A stretch of DNA of 34,342 nucleotides from Bacteroidales bacterium. Its GTDB lineage: Bacteria > Bacteroidota > Bacteroidia > Bacteroidales > WCHB1-69. The notes under the pieces were generated by a model. It was not told where the DNA came from and made no database searches. It worked only from the letters and a program-made list of their open reading frames with translations. A program made the position numbers and the translations under genes. Below, in pieces: positions 1-7,800 of this stretch. The stretch spans positions 1 through 34,342 of the forward strand of contig JAGCFD010000006.1 of the NCBI GenBank assembly GCA_017650305.1, read 5' to 3'. Each line of letters starts with the position of its first letter. The stretch's first letter is position 1.

Positions 1-112
1 AAGAGATAAGAGATAATAGTTAATAGTGAATAGTTAATGATTCAGGGCTAACAGCTAACGGCCACTGGCTAACAGCTAACAGCTAATGGCCAAAGTTCAT
101 AGTCAATTGTTA
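1..112. repeat. Simple intergenic repeat tract (TAA-rich short repeats)
   Basis: Non-coding and made of degenerate short repeats. A run of AAGAGATAAGAGATAATAG and GTTAATAG units is followed by two exact copies of GGCTAACAGCTAAC (46-59 and 67-80, period 21) and a partial third copy. Nearly every frame carries TAA or TAG. A 16-base string (7-22) recurs exactly at 33553-33568. No RNA structure or promoter was recognised. Function unknown; it resembles low-complexity intergenic filler. Confidence 0.6.
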
Positions 113-122
113 TTCCTTGACA

Positions 123-154
123 AACCCCGTTAGGGGTTCCATATCTGTAGAACG
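123..154. repeat. REP-like palindrome with GTTA loop
   Basis: AACCCC and GGGGTT form a perfect 6-bp stem around GTTA (123-138), followed by TCCATATCTGTAGAACG. The architecture matches the hairpin at 2405-2424 (longer stem, same GTTA loop, then a GGTGGTAAAC tail). It therefore looks like a member of a dispersed palindromic family rather than a gene-specific terminator. It lies just upstream of the dipeptidase start and has no T-run. Confidence 0.5.
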
Positions 155-165
155 TTTGAAATATT

Positions 166-1764
166 ATGTATATGAAAAAGAGATTAATCATTGTTATTTT
201 AATGTCCCTCGGCATTTACATGTCGTCGGCACAAATTGTGGACCCCATCACGGAGGGTATGGAGTGTACGAGTATTACCGTTGGCAAGAAGGCTTCTGCC
301 GACGGGTCGGTGATGACCTCCCACACCGACGACAGTCATCGGTCGCGCACCAACATCATGGTGGAGCCGGCCAAGGACCATGGTCAGGGCGAGCGGCAGA
401 CCCTTTACAAGCGCGTGTGGGCGCCCAACGAGCCCGGCAAGATGGCCCGTTACGCCGACATCCCCGTGGGTGACATCCCGCAGGCGGCCCACACCTACCA
501 GTTCCTGAACACGGCCTACCCGTGCGTCAACGAGCATCAGTTAGCCATCGGCGAATCGACCTTCGGCGGACGTGGCGAGTTGAAGTCCGACAGCGGTCTT
601 ATCGACTGCCAGCGCCTCTGCATGCTGTTGTTGCAGCGCTGCACCACCGCGCGCGAGGCCATCCGCACGGCGGGCGTCCTGCTGAAAGAGTACGGCTGGA
701 TAGACGCGGGTGAGTGCCTCACCATCGCCGACAAGAATGAGGTCTGGCATCTCGAGATCTTAGGGCCCGGCAAGGGCAAGGTGGGTGCCGTATGGGCCGC
801 CCAGCGCGTGCCCGACGACCACGTGGCCGTCAACGCCAACGCCTCCACCATCCGCGAGATCAACCTCAAAGACAAGGACTACTTCATGGCCTCCGACAAT
901 GTCTATTCGCTGGCCAAGGAGAACGGCTGGTGGGATGGCAAGGAGACCTTCCGCTTCGCCTACGCCTACGCGCCGCAGACACGCACCATGATCGCCTGCC
1001 GCCGTAGAGAGTGGCGCGTCTTCGACCTCCTAGCCCCCTCCCTGCACCTCGACCCCAACTCGGAGAACTACCCCTTCTCCGTCAAGCCCGACTCCTTAGT
1101 GACCATCGAGAAGATGATGAGCGTCTTCAAAGACTACTACGAAGGCACACCTTACGATATGCGCAAGACCCTGACCGTAGCCGACAAGGACGGCAAGCAG
1201 GTCATCTCACCCATGGCCAACCCCTTCATGAAGAGCGACGAGCTCAAGCTCCACCGGATCAACGGTGGCTGGAACGAGTTGGGCGAGCGCAACATCGCCG
1301 TGCACTTCACCGTCTATGGCACCATCATCCAGTGCCGCGCCGACCTGCCCGATGAGGTGGGCGCCTTGTGCTGGTTCGCCCTCGACAACGTGGCCTCCTC
1401 CATCCATGTGCCCATCTATGCCAACGTCACCGACCTGCCCTCAACCTACAAGACCGACGGCCGCGAGACCGGCTTCAGCAAGGAGGCTGCCTGGTGGGCC
1501 TTCAACCGCGTGGGCACCATCGCCTGCCAACGGTGGGGCGACATGCACGTGGTCATCGACCAGACCTGGGAACCCTTGGAGAAACAGTTCATCAAAGAGC
1601 ACTACGCGGTGGAGACCGAGGCGCTGCGGCTGTTAAGAAACGGACAGAGGACGGAAGCCATCCAACTGCTCACCAAGTTCACCAACGAATGCGGCAACAC
1701 CGCCGTGGAGACCGCCTGGAAACTCGGCGACCACCTCTGGACCGTATTCGACGGAATGTGGTAG
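166..1764 (+). CDS. Secreted C69-family dipeptidase
   Basis: Predicted peptidase of family C69 (PepD-like N-terminal nucleophile dipeptidases), which cleave dipeptides. The 532-residue length fits the family. An N-terminal signal peptide (MKKR then a hydrophobic stretch, ending about SSAQ) is followed by MECTSITVGKKASADGSVM. The Cys at about residue 34 is the likely nucleophile exposed after processing, and the GKKAS-DGSVM stretch is the family signature. Downstream segments such as WHLEILGPG and NANASTIREI also fit. A second in-frame ATG at 172 (MKKR) may be the true start. The signal peptide puts it in the periplasm or outside the cell, consistent with peptide scavenging. It stands alone on the plus strand, and no clear TAnnTTTG element was found upstream. 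Family assignment is firm; substrate preference is not known. Confidence 0.88.
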   Translation: MYMKKRLIIVILMSLGIYMSSAQIVDPITEGMECTSITVGKKASADGSVMTSHTDDSHRSRTNIMVEPAKDHGQGERQTLYKRVWAPNEPGKMARYADIPVGDIPQAAHTYQFLNTAYPCVNEHQLAIGESTFGGRGELKSDSGLIDCQRLCMLLLQRCTTAREAIRTAGVLLKEYGWIDAGECLTIADKNEVWHLEILGPGKGKVGAVWAAQRVPDDHVAVNANASTIREINLKDKDYFMASDNVYSLAKENGWWDGKETFRFAYAYAPQTRTMIACRRREWRVFDLLAPSLHLDPNSENYPFSVKPDSLVTIEKMMSVFKDYYEGTPYDMRKTLTVADKDGKQVISPMANPFMKSDELKLHRINGGWNELGERNIAVHFTVYGTIIQCRADLPDEVGALCWFALDNVASSIHVPIYANVTDLPSTYKTDGRETGFSKEAAWWAFNRVGTIACQRWGDMHVVIDQTWEPLEKQFIKEHYAVETEALRLLRNGQRTEAIQLLTKFTNECGNTAVETAWKLGDHLWTVFDGMW

Positions 1765-1887
1765 GGGCAGACGAGAAGCTATGGGGCAGGATGGCATAGG
1801 TCTTCGTCATCCCTTTCAGCAAAGAATATCTAATTTTAATTGCGGAATTTCTTAAAAAAATATACTTTGGCAGCACAAATAACAGTT

Positions 1888-2091
1888 ATGAAAAAAAGAA
1901 CCTACAAAACAAAACCTCAGGATAACATGGAAGTGCACGAGCCAACTGCCATGTACGGAATCTCTCATCCGGCGCCTGTTGTAGAAGACACCCTCTTGCC
2001 TGATGGGTATATGTCTCTTGAACAATTCGGAGATATTTTCCACCAGAAACTTGATGCTTGCTATGAAAACATTCAAGGTGATTGTCAGTAA
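1888..2091 (+). CDS. Small antitoxin-like protein of a TA pair
   Basis: A 67-residue protein starting MKKRTYKTK and ending ENIQGDCQ. Its stop lies 29 nt inside the next gene, a ParE/RelE-like toxin, so position and size suggest the antitoxin. The basic, Lys-rich N-terminus could contact DNA, and the acidic C-terminal half (SLEQFGDIFHQKLDACYE) could be the toxin-binding part. I do not recognise a named antitoxin fold. The frame stays open upstream to 1840, but ATG 1888 gives the natural start. An imperfect -7-like element (TATACTTTGG) lies at 1861-1870. The pair is probably autoregulated, as is usual for such modules; this is inferred, not seen. Confidence 0.7.
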   Translation: MKKRTYKTKPQDNMEVHEPTAMYGISHPAPVVEDTLLPDGYMSLEQFGDIFHQKLDACYENIQGDCQ

Positions 2092-2368
2092 TGATGCGGT
2101 ATCAGATATAGATGAAATTGCAGCCTATGTTGCTGGGCTTTATCGTCCCGAAAGCGGTCATCGCTATATAAATCGGATTCTCGGGCAATTAGCTTCTCTT
2201 AGCTATACTGCTAACATCTACCGGCATAGTAGTTACCTTGTCGCCAAGAATATTCATCCCAACGCCAGAACTCTTCCTATCATCAATCATCGTTGGACTG
2301 TTATTTTTCATATCGAACAATCTTATGTGATGATTGACCGGATTTTACTTTCCAAAATGATGAGGTAA
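2063..2368 (+). CDS. ParE/RelE-superfamily toxin (plasmid-stabilisation type)
   Basis: A 101-residue protein beginning MKTFKVIVSNDAVSDIDEIAAYV. The opening beta strand followed by a helix rich in acidic and hydrophobic residues is typical of the ParE/RelE toxin fold. The C-terminal part has the expected strands (RTLPIINHRWTVIFHIEQ, YVMIDRILLSKMMR). Members inhibit gyrase (ParE) or cleave mRNA on ribosomes (RelE), and the sequence alone does not decide between them. It overlaps the upstream small gene by 29 nt, implying coupled translation. An in-frame ATG at 2054 would add three residues. The pair lies in a repeat-bearing accessory patch, consistent with horizontal mobility. Confidence 0.8.
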   Translation: MKTFKVIVSNDAVSDIDEIAAYVAGLYRPESGHRYINRILGQLASLSYTANIYRHSSYLVAKNIHPNARTLPIINHRWTVIFHIEQSYVMIDRILLSKMMR

Positions 2369-2404
2369 AAGGAGGGTGATTGTTTCTTCATTCCCCGATT
2401 CCCT

Positions 2405-2477
2405 TTCAGCCCGTTAGGGCTGAAGGCATCGGTGGTAAACGGATGACACACGAACCCTCGCACGCCGTAGGTGTGCG
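2405..2477. repeat. Two REP-like hairpins (GTTA and GTA loops)
   Basis: TTCAGCCC/GGGCTGAA forms a perfect 8-bp stem around GTTA (2405-2424), followed by GGCATCGGTGGTAAACGG. A second hairpin CGCACGCC/GGTGTGCG (2459-2466 with 2470-2477, one G-T pair) has a GTA loop. Neither is followed by a T-run on the plus strand, so they are poor terminators for the toxin gene. The GTTA/GTA loops and GTAGAA/GTGGTAA-like tails match the element at 123-154. They resemble REP-type palindromes known to be dispersed in many bacterial genomes, including Bacteroidota. Confidence 0.55.
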
Positions 2478-2498
2478 GGCAATCTTCGTTCATCATCG

Positions 2499-3359
2499 TC
2501 AATTACCCATCAGCATAGAAACATCCAATGTCATCCGGCAAAACGCGAACAGCTTCTTGCCGAGATCTTTAAGGGAGGCTCCGAGATGATAGACGGTATC
2601 GTCCAGAATGATAAAACGGTCGTGGAAGCGGTTGGAGGTGAGGACCTCCACTGGCGGATATTGTCGATTGTGGCGTTCTATGTCCAGCGCCAGTGTGTCG
2701 GAGATGTGCTTGGTGACAATGCTCGCGCTGACGCCCTCGCCCCGCTTGGTGAGCATCTTCAGCACTGAATCATCCACATAGTTGTCGATGAGCATAATCC
2801 TTTCCCGAGCGGAACGAATCAGATCTGAAGCAAAGGTGTAGGCATCAAAAATTTGCCCATCATAAAAAACACCTTGCACGGGCGGAAGGGCAGTGCGTAC
2901 AAAGAATCCGATTTGCTTGTCGTGTTCATCTACTCGCCGTTCTAAGCTCTCAATGCGCTGTGACACTGCATACCCACGCAGAAGGACATTTTTCAAAGTC
3001 TGTGTAGCCCAAATCCTGAATTGCGTTCCTCGCATACTTTTAACCCTATATCCAACGGAGATAATCACATCAAGATTGTACATTACAATCTCATTGTTCT
3101 GCCACTTATCTTGAATGGCTCCATGCGGAGTGGTATGTGCAAAATTTGCACATACCACAGATGCATCCAGTTCTCCTTCCTCAAATATCTTTTTAATATG
3201 TCGTCCAATAACAGTTCTGTCTCTTTGAAACAGTTCAGCCATCTGTTGCTGTGTGAGCCACACCGTATCTCCCTCCATCCTCACCTCCAATCGGATATTG
3301 TCGTCCGGCTGGTAGAGGATGATCTCGCCTTTGCCATTTTTGTCTATGTTTGTTTCCAT
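2499..3359 (-). CDS. RhuM-family protein with C-terminal phospholipase-D-like domain
   Basis: A 286-residue protein (start METNIDKNGKGEI at 3359; the frame is open a little further upstream). Residues about 10-130 carry the RhuM signature: VWLTQQQMAELFQRDRTVIGRHIKKIFEEGEL (a helix-turn-helix-like segment), then HGAIQDKWQN, YNLDVIISVGYRVKS and TQFRIWATQTL. Residues about 165-275 look like a phospholipase-D-like fold. They include MLIDNYVDD and HDRFIILD (H246, R248, D253), an HxK(x4)D-type motif with Arg in place of Lys, then YHLGASLKDLGKK. RhuM proteins occur in accessory loci; their role is unclear and the virulence label is historical. A TATCTTTG element lies just upstream. The gene probably belongs to the same mobile patch as the toxin-antitoxin pair. 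Confidence 0.85.
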   Translation of the reverse strand: METNIDKNGKGEIILYQPDDNIRLEVRMEGDTVWLTQQQMAELFQRDRTVIGRHIKKIFEEGELDASVVCANFAHTTPHGAIQDKWQNNEIVMYNLDVIISVGYRVKSMRGTQFRIWATQTLKNVLLRGYAVSQRIESLERRVDEHDKQIGFFVRTALPPVQGVFYDGQIFDAYTFASDLIRSARERIMLIDNYVDDSVLKMLTKRGEGVSASIVTKHISDTLALDIERHNRQYPPVEVLTSNRFHDRFIILDDTVYHLGASLKDLGKKLFAFCRMTLDVSMLMGN

Positions 3360-3381
3360 ACAATCCTTATTAAAACCGCCG

Positions 3382-3389
3382 CAAAGATA
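3382..3389 (-). promoter_or_regulatory. Bacteroidota -7 element of the RhuM gene
   Basis: On the minus strand this reads TATCTTTG (TAnnTTTG) followed by CGGCGG, 22 nt before the start codon. No convincing TTTG at -33 was found. Confidence 0.5.
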
Positions 3390-3530
3390 CAATTTTTATT
3401 ATAAATTGCTGATAATCAAGTGATTTTAACTATTAATTGTAAAAAAACAAAGCGGGGAGGAGTAAAGAAATTAAATGGAGGGATGGTAACGCTATCACGC
3501 CCCCTATGTTCACTCCCCAACTGCTCACTC

Positions 3531-3573
3531 ATCACTGTTCACCGATCACTGTTCACCGATCACTGATCACTCA
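3531..3573. repeat. 14-bp tandem repeat overlapping the end of a gene
   Basis: The 14-mer ATCACTGTTCACCG occurs twice in tandem (3531-3544, 3545-3558), followed by shortened units ATCACTG and ATCACTC. The tract runs into the 3' end of the minus-strand NamZ-like gene, and its sequence supplies the TGA stop (3567-3569) and the final Glu codon. Similar TCACTGATCACTG tracts are familiar in intergenic Bacteroidota DNA. There is no clear hairpin. Confidence 0.65.
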
Positions 3574-4814
3574 TACAACAAATACCGCGACCGGACCACC
3601 TTAAAGCTTTCGAGGTCGGATTGCCAGGAGGCGCGGATCTGCTCTTCCGTGAGACCTTGAATAATCTGCTTGCGCAACTGGTCAGTGCCCGCCAACTTGT
3701 CGAAGAAGGCGGCATTGGTGAAGAAGGTGCTCTTGTCGGACGTGCACTTGTAAGCGTTGATCAGATACTCTAACGAGAGGCGGTTGGAAGTTTGCAGCGA
3801 GTCATGGGCGTAGGAATAGAGGAAATAACCCCGGCAGAGCTGTCCTTTGCAGAGAGGGTTCTCCGACACACCCTTGATGGGCTTCGGGGTAAAGGTATAA
3901 TCCCCTTGGGTAAATGTCGGGGAGCCATAGAGCTGGAACGGATAGTCCGTGCCCCGCCCGATGCTGACATTGGTGCCCTCGAAAAAACAGAGCGAGGGAT
4001 AGAGATAGATGGACTCGTCATTGGGCAGGTTGGGCGACGGCCGCACAGGCAGCGTGTAGCGCGTCTGATGGGTATATCCCACAATAGGCACCACCGTCAG
4101 GTCACACTGGCGGCCTTCCGACAGCCATCCTTCCCCGTTGATCATGAAGGCGTACTCCCCTATCGTCATGCCATAGACCACTGGCACAGGGTGCATACCC
4201 ACGAAGGAGCGCCACTTGGGTTGAAGCACAGGCCCGTCCACAAAATAACCATTGGGGTTGGGGCGGTCCATGACGATGACCTCTACGCCGTTCTCCGCAG
4301 CGGCCTCCATCACATAATGCAACGTGGAGATGTAGGTGTAGAATCGGCATCCCACATCCTGCAGGTCGAAGACGATAACGTCCACATCCGACAGCTGGGA
4401 CGATTGCGGTTTCTTGTTGCTGCCATAGAGGGAGACGATAGGGAGCCCCGTGCGCTCGTCCACGCCAGATGCTATATGCGCGCCCGCCTCCGCATTGCCC
4501 CGGAAGCCATGCTCCGGACAGAAGATCTTGACCACCCGCACATCATTCGCCAACAATACATCCACAAGGTGAGGCATCTCCGCTGACTTGGCGGACTCAC
4601 AGGAACAATCGATTCGGAGCATGCTGGAGTCGGCAGAAAGGATTTCATAGCGGCAGGTATCGACCAACGAGGTCTGGTTGCCACACACTGCCACTCGCTT
4701 GCCCTCCAACAGAGGCAAATAACGATCTAAACGCCATGCGCCCGGCCTCACTTGCGCCTGCGCAGCACCGATTAACATCAGGCATATTATTGCCAATCTC
4801 ACTATTTTCATCAT
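3567..4814 (-). CDS. NamZ/DUF1343-family exo-muramidase-like secreted protein
   Basis: A 415-residue protein of the DUF1343 family, whose characterised member NamZ is an exo-beta-N-acetylmuramidase acting on peptidoglycan fragments. A signal peptide (about residues 1-20, ending AAQAQ) places it in the periplasm or outside. Family motifs seen in order: GNQTSL, FCPEHGFRG (about residue 100), SLYGSNKKP, VFDLQDVGCRFYTYISTL, VMDRPNPNG, GMTIGEYAFMINGE, VRPSPNLPN and FFEGTNVSIGRGTDYPF. Between NQTSL and PEHGF there is an extra Cys-rich segment (CRYEILSADSS then CSCESAK) compared with the short spacer I expect. MM at the start makes the exact first codon uncertain. It lies 17 nt behind the U-tract of the upstream gene's terminator, so its promoter is unclear. 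Its stop is embedded in a tandem repeat. A role in cell-wall recycling is likely from the family. Confidence 0.88.
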   Translation of the reverse strand: MMKIVRLAIICLMLIGAAQAQVRPGAWRLDRYLPLLEGKRVAVCGNQTSLVDTCRYEILSADSSMLRIDCSCESAKSAEMPHLVDVLLANDVRVVKIFCPEHGFRGNAEAGAHIASGVDERTGLPIVSLYGSNKKPQSSQLSDVDVIVFDLQDVGCRFYTYISTLHYVMEAAAENGVEVIVMDRPNPNGYFVDGPVLQPKWRSFVGMHPVPVVYGMTIGEYAFMINGEGWLSEGRQCDLTVVPIVGYTHQTRYTLPVRPSPNLPNDESIYLYPSLCFFEGTNVSIGRGTDYPFQLYGSPTFTQGDYTFTPKPIKGVSENPLCKGQLCRGYFLYSYAHDSLQTSNRLSLEYLINAYKCTSDKSTFFTNAAFFDKLAGTDQLRKQIIQGLTEEQIRASWQSDLESFKVVRSRYLLYE

Positions 4815-4831
4815 CTAATAGGTTATGGTAC

Positions 4832-4863
4832 AAAAAAGACTACCCGACCGCAATCGGGTAGTC
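4832..4863 (-). terminator. Rho-independent terminator of the giant surface-protein gene
   Basis: GACTACCCGA (4838-4847) and TCGGGTAGTC (4854-4863) form a perfect 10-bp stem with a 6-nt loop. On the minus strand the stem is followed by TTTTTTG. It lies 23 nt after the stop of the 3276-residue gene. Confidence 0.85.
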
Positions 4864-4886
4864 CCCCTTATTGTTAAAAAGACGGA

Positions 4887-7800
4887 TTATTTTTGGATGA
4901 CCATCTTCTTGGTTAACGTAACATCCTTGAAGGTCAAGGTGTAGTAGTAAACGCCAGCGGCCAAGTTTGCGGTCTTGACATCGTACTGGTTCTGTCCAAA
5001 GACACCCTCTTGAGTGTCAGTGTAGAGCAGCTGACCCATAGCGGAGTGGATCTGCAATGTGGTCTTGCCGAAATCCGGAAGCAGGTAAACGATAGTCGTC
5101 TGATCCTCGGCTGGGTTAGGCATATTCTGATTCAGCACCACGCCCTGTTCAGCCTCATAGTGTTCGATATCCAAAGAGGTACAAGGAATGACACGCTTGG
5201 TGTTGTTGGTAAGATCCTTATCCAAGTCGATGATACCGAAGGCTGCGAACTGACAGTAGTATACATTCTCCGGGATCACGAAGCCATGTACAAACTCATA
5301 GTCGTATGTCTCGCCCGGCATAATGGATGCCACCACATGTTCAACAACCGTATCTTTCACAACGCCGACAGCCATCTCGCACATAGCATCGAACTCAGAG
5401 ATTGGAGAGTCGCCATTGTTGTAGAAACGAATGATAGGATGAACTGTATCTGTGAAACGCAGACACTCGCTCTGATGCTCGGCATCGTTGAAATCAAACG
5501 GGTATTGGATGGACTGGACAGCCAAATCCGGCAGACCAGGAGTCACCAAGATATCGTCAATACTCGGGTCAATCTTATTGACTTGGCCAGTCATTCTGAA
5601 ACGAACTTGACCAACTTCATCGAAGCCAATCAATGGCACTACGTGTCTCTTCCATACGCCAGTCGTACCATCGGCCTTGGTCAAGGTATCCACCGGGATG
5701 AAGTTATCGCCAGAACCGACTTCAACAGTCATCACGAAATCGGAGGTGTTAGGACCCGTGAAGAAGTCGTAGAACGACAACTCAGCAGGATAACCGTTCT
5801 GGTAGTGGAGATTGAGACACTTGGAGGTCAATGTGGCCCACTTGGTTGAGTTGTTGGAACCGCTTATACCTTGTACAGCTGCATAGCGACCGAATGCCTC
5901 GAAAACAGTACCAGCTTGAGTATGGTCAGTGCCAGGTCCACCATTTGTGGTGGCATTCGGGCTGGCACCTTGGTAAACTTGCCATTTATAGTTGGAGGCA
6001 GACTGATTCAAACTCCAGTCAGATGTGAAGTAGTACTCACCATCTGAGCCAGTGCCAGAGTCGAAGTTCTCGGTGTACGGGATGGCAGTACCGCCAGCAT
6101 CCACATGGGTGGAACCGGCCATCGAGTTATTGGAGATATAGAGATCACCATTATAGGTGATGACAGCGTTCAACGTATAGTCACCAGCAACGCCGAAGTT
6201 GACGTTAGGAATAGACATGAGGATATCCTGATACGGTTGGTATGTGCCTGAAGTCAAAGAGGTGGTGTAGGTTCCCGGAACAGCACCAGTGACCGTCACA
6301 GTCAATGTCAACGGATTGTCGATGGACAATGTCTGGGCTTGAGAACCGTAGTTACGCACTTTAACACGCACAGTGGCGTTGTCATCCTTACATACGGTAC
6401 CGACAGGATGGACGTAGTTCACAACACCCATATCGGTAGTAACTGGCGGAGAGAGCAGGATAGCGTAGTCCTCGGTTTCACCGGCATAGTTGTAGGTACC
6501 ACAAGCGTTGGTATAGTTACCGGCGGCGCAGATAACACGCATACGGGTAAGGCCTAACGTAGCTGTGGTCGGCACAACAATAGTGGCGTTCGTAGTGGCA
6601 TTGGCCTGACCAGCGGCCACTGCTCCAGAGGTGAAGATTTGCTCATTGGTCTCGAAGGATCCGTTACGGTTGTAATCCACATAAACGGTCTTGTAAACCG
6701 TAGCCGTGGCTGTGGTGGTAAAGGAGTGCGTGATAGCCAACTGATAAGTCTGGCCAAGCACCAACTCGCCCGGGGTCACCGTAGATGTATAATCCGTGTA
6801 CAGACCATCGCCTGCCGGAGTATAGTTGGTATACGGTGCGCCAGGACCATTGTTGATACCGGCGAAGGTCACATTGGAGATATCAGCACCTGTTGCCAAA
6901 GACAACGGGCGGGAGATACACGGATCCTCTTTTCTTACCATGATGGTCAACGTGTCGTTAGCATGATAGGTATCGGAGGTGAGACCTGTATAGGCTTTGA
7001 ACGGCGTATCATAATAAACTTCGCTCAGATCGCAGGTGGTAGTGAAGTTCACCGTAGCGGTGGCACCGGCAGCAAGTGAACCACTGTAAGTTTGCGTCAC
7101 CGGAGTGCCGTTGCCCAGCACATAGGAGACTGGGATACTGGACGCAGCCTGGGTGCCGAAGTTCTTAATCACTACTTGAACAGGGTTGGTAGCTGTGTAG
7201 GTATTGCTCGGCGTCACAGGTGCATTGATAGCAGTCACACCCACATCATGTTGCGGGATATTGGTGGTGATAGTAATGGTAGCCTTCGGAGACTCGCAAG
7301 TGTAGTTCATTTTGAAACGAGTGTTCCAACGATAAGTCTGCAGTGCGAATGAAGAGGCAGCGGTCAGGGCCGTGTTCTGAGCCTTGTACAACACTTTCTT
7401 CTGGATAGAGGTGTTGTGGAACTTCGGTACAGGGTTGATACCGTTGTTCGTCACACAGCTGGCATTGCCACAATCATGCTCCACATAGAGGAAGAGAGCC
7501 TGTCCATTGTAGTCGAAACCGCCAGCAATCGGAATAGCGAACCAGTTCAGGTTGGCAAAGTCTAACTCGCCATCGAAAATCAGCGTGGCAGAGCCAGTCT
7601 CGGTTGCCCAGTTGATAGAGGTTGCTGCGTTGGCAATCTGCTCCATATCGGTGGCATTGTTCTTCAACCACATCTTCACCGGGATAGAAGATCCACTGGT
7701 ATTGGCTGTCTGCACGGAGAAGAAGATGGTATCGATTCTGCCAGCAGAGCCCATTTCAGAAGCTGAATAGAGAATCTTAGCGTATGAATGGCCGTTGGTG

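Noticed and set aside
3441..3530. Possible small RNA between RhuM and NamZ-like genes
   Set aside because: No stable hairpin, promoter or terminator could be identified; only purine-rich DNA and the tandem repeat.
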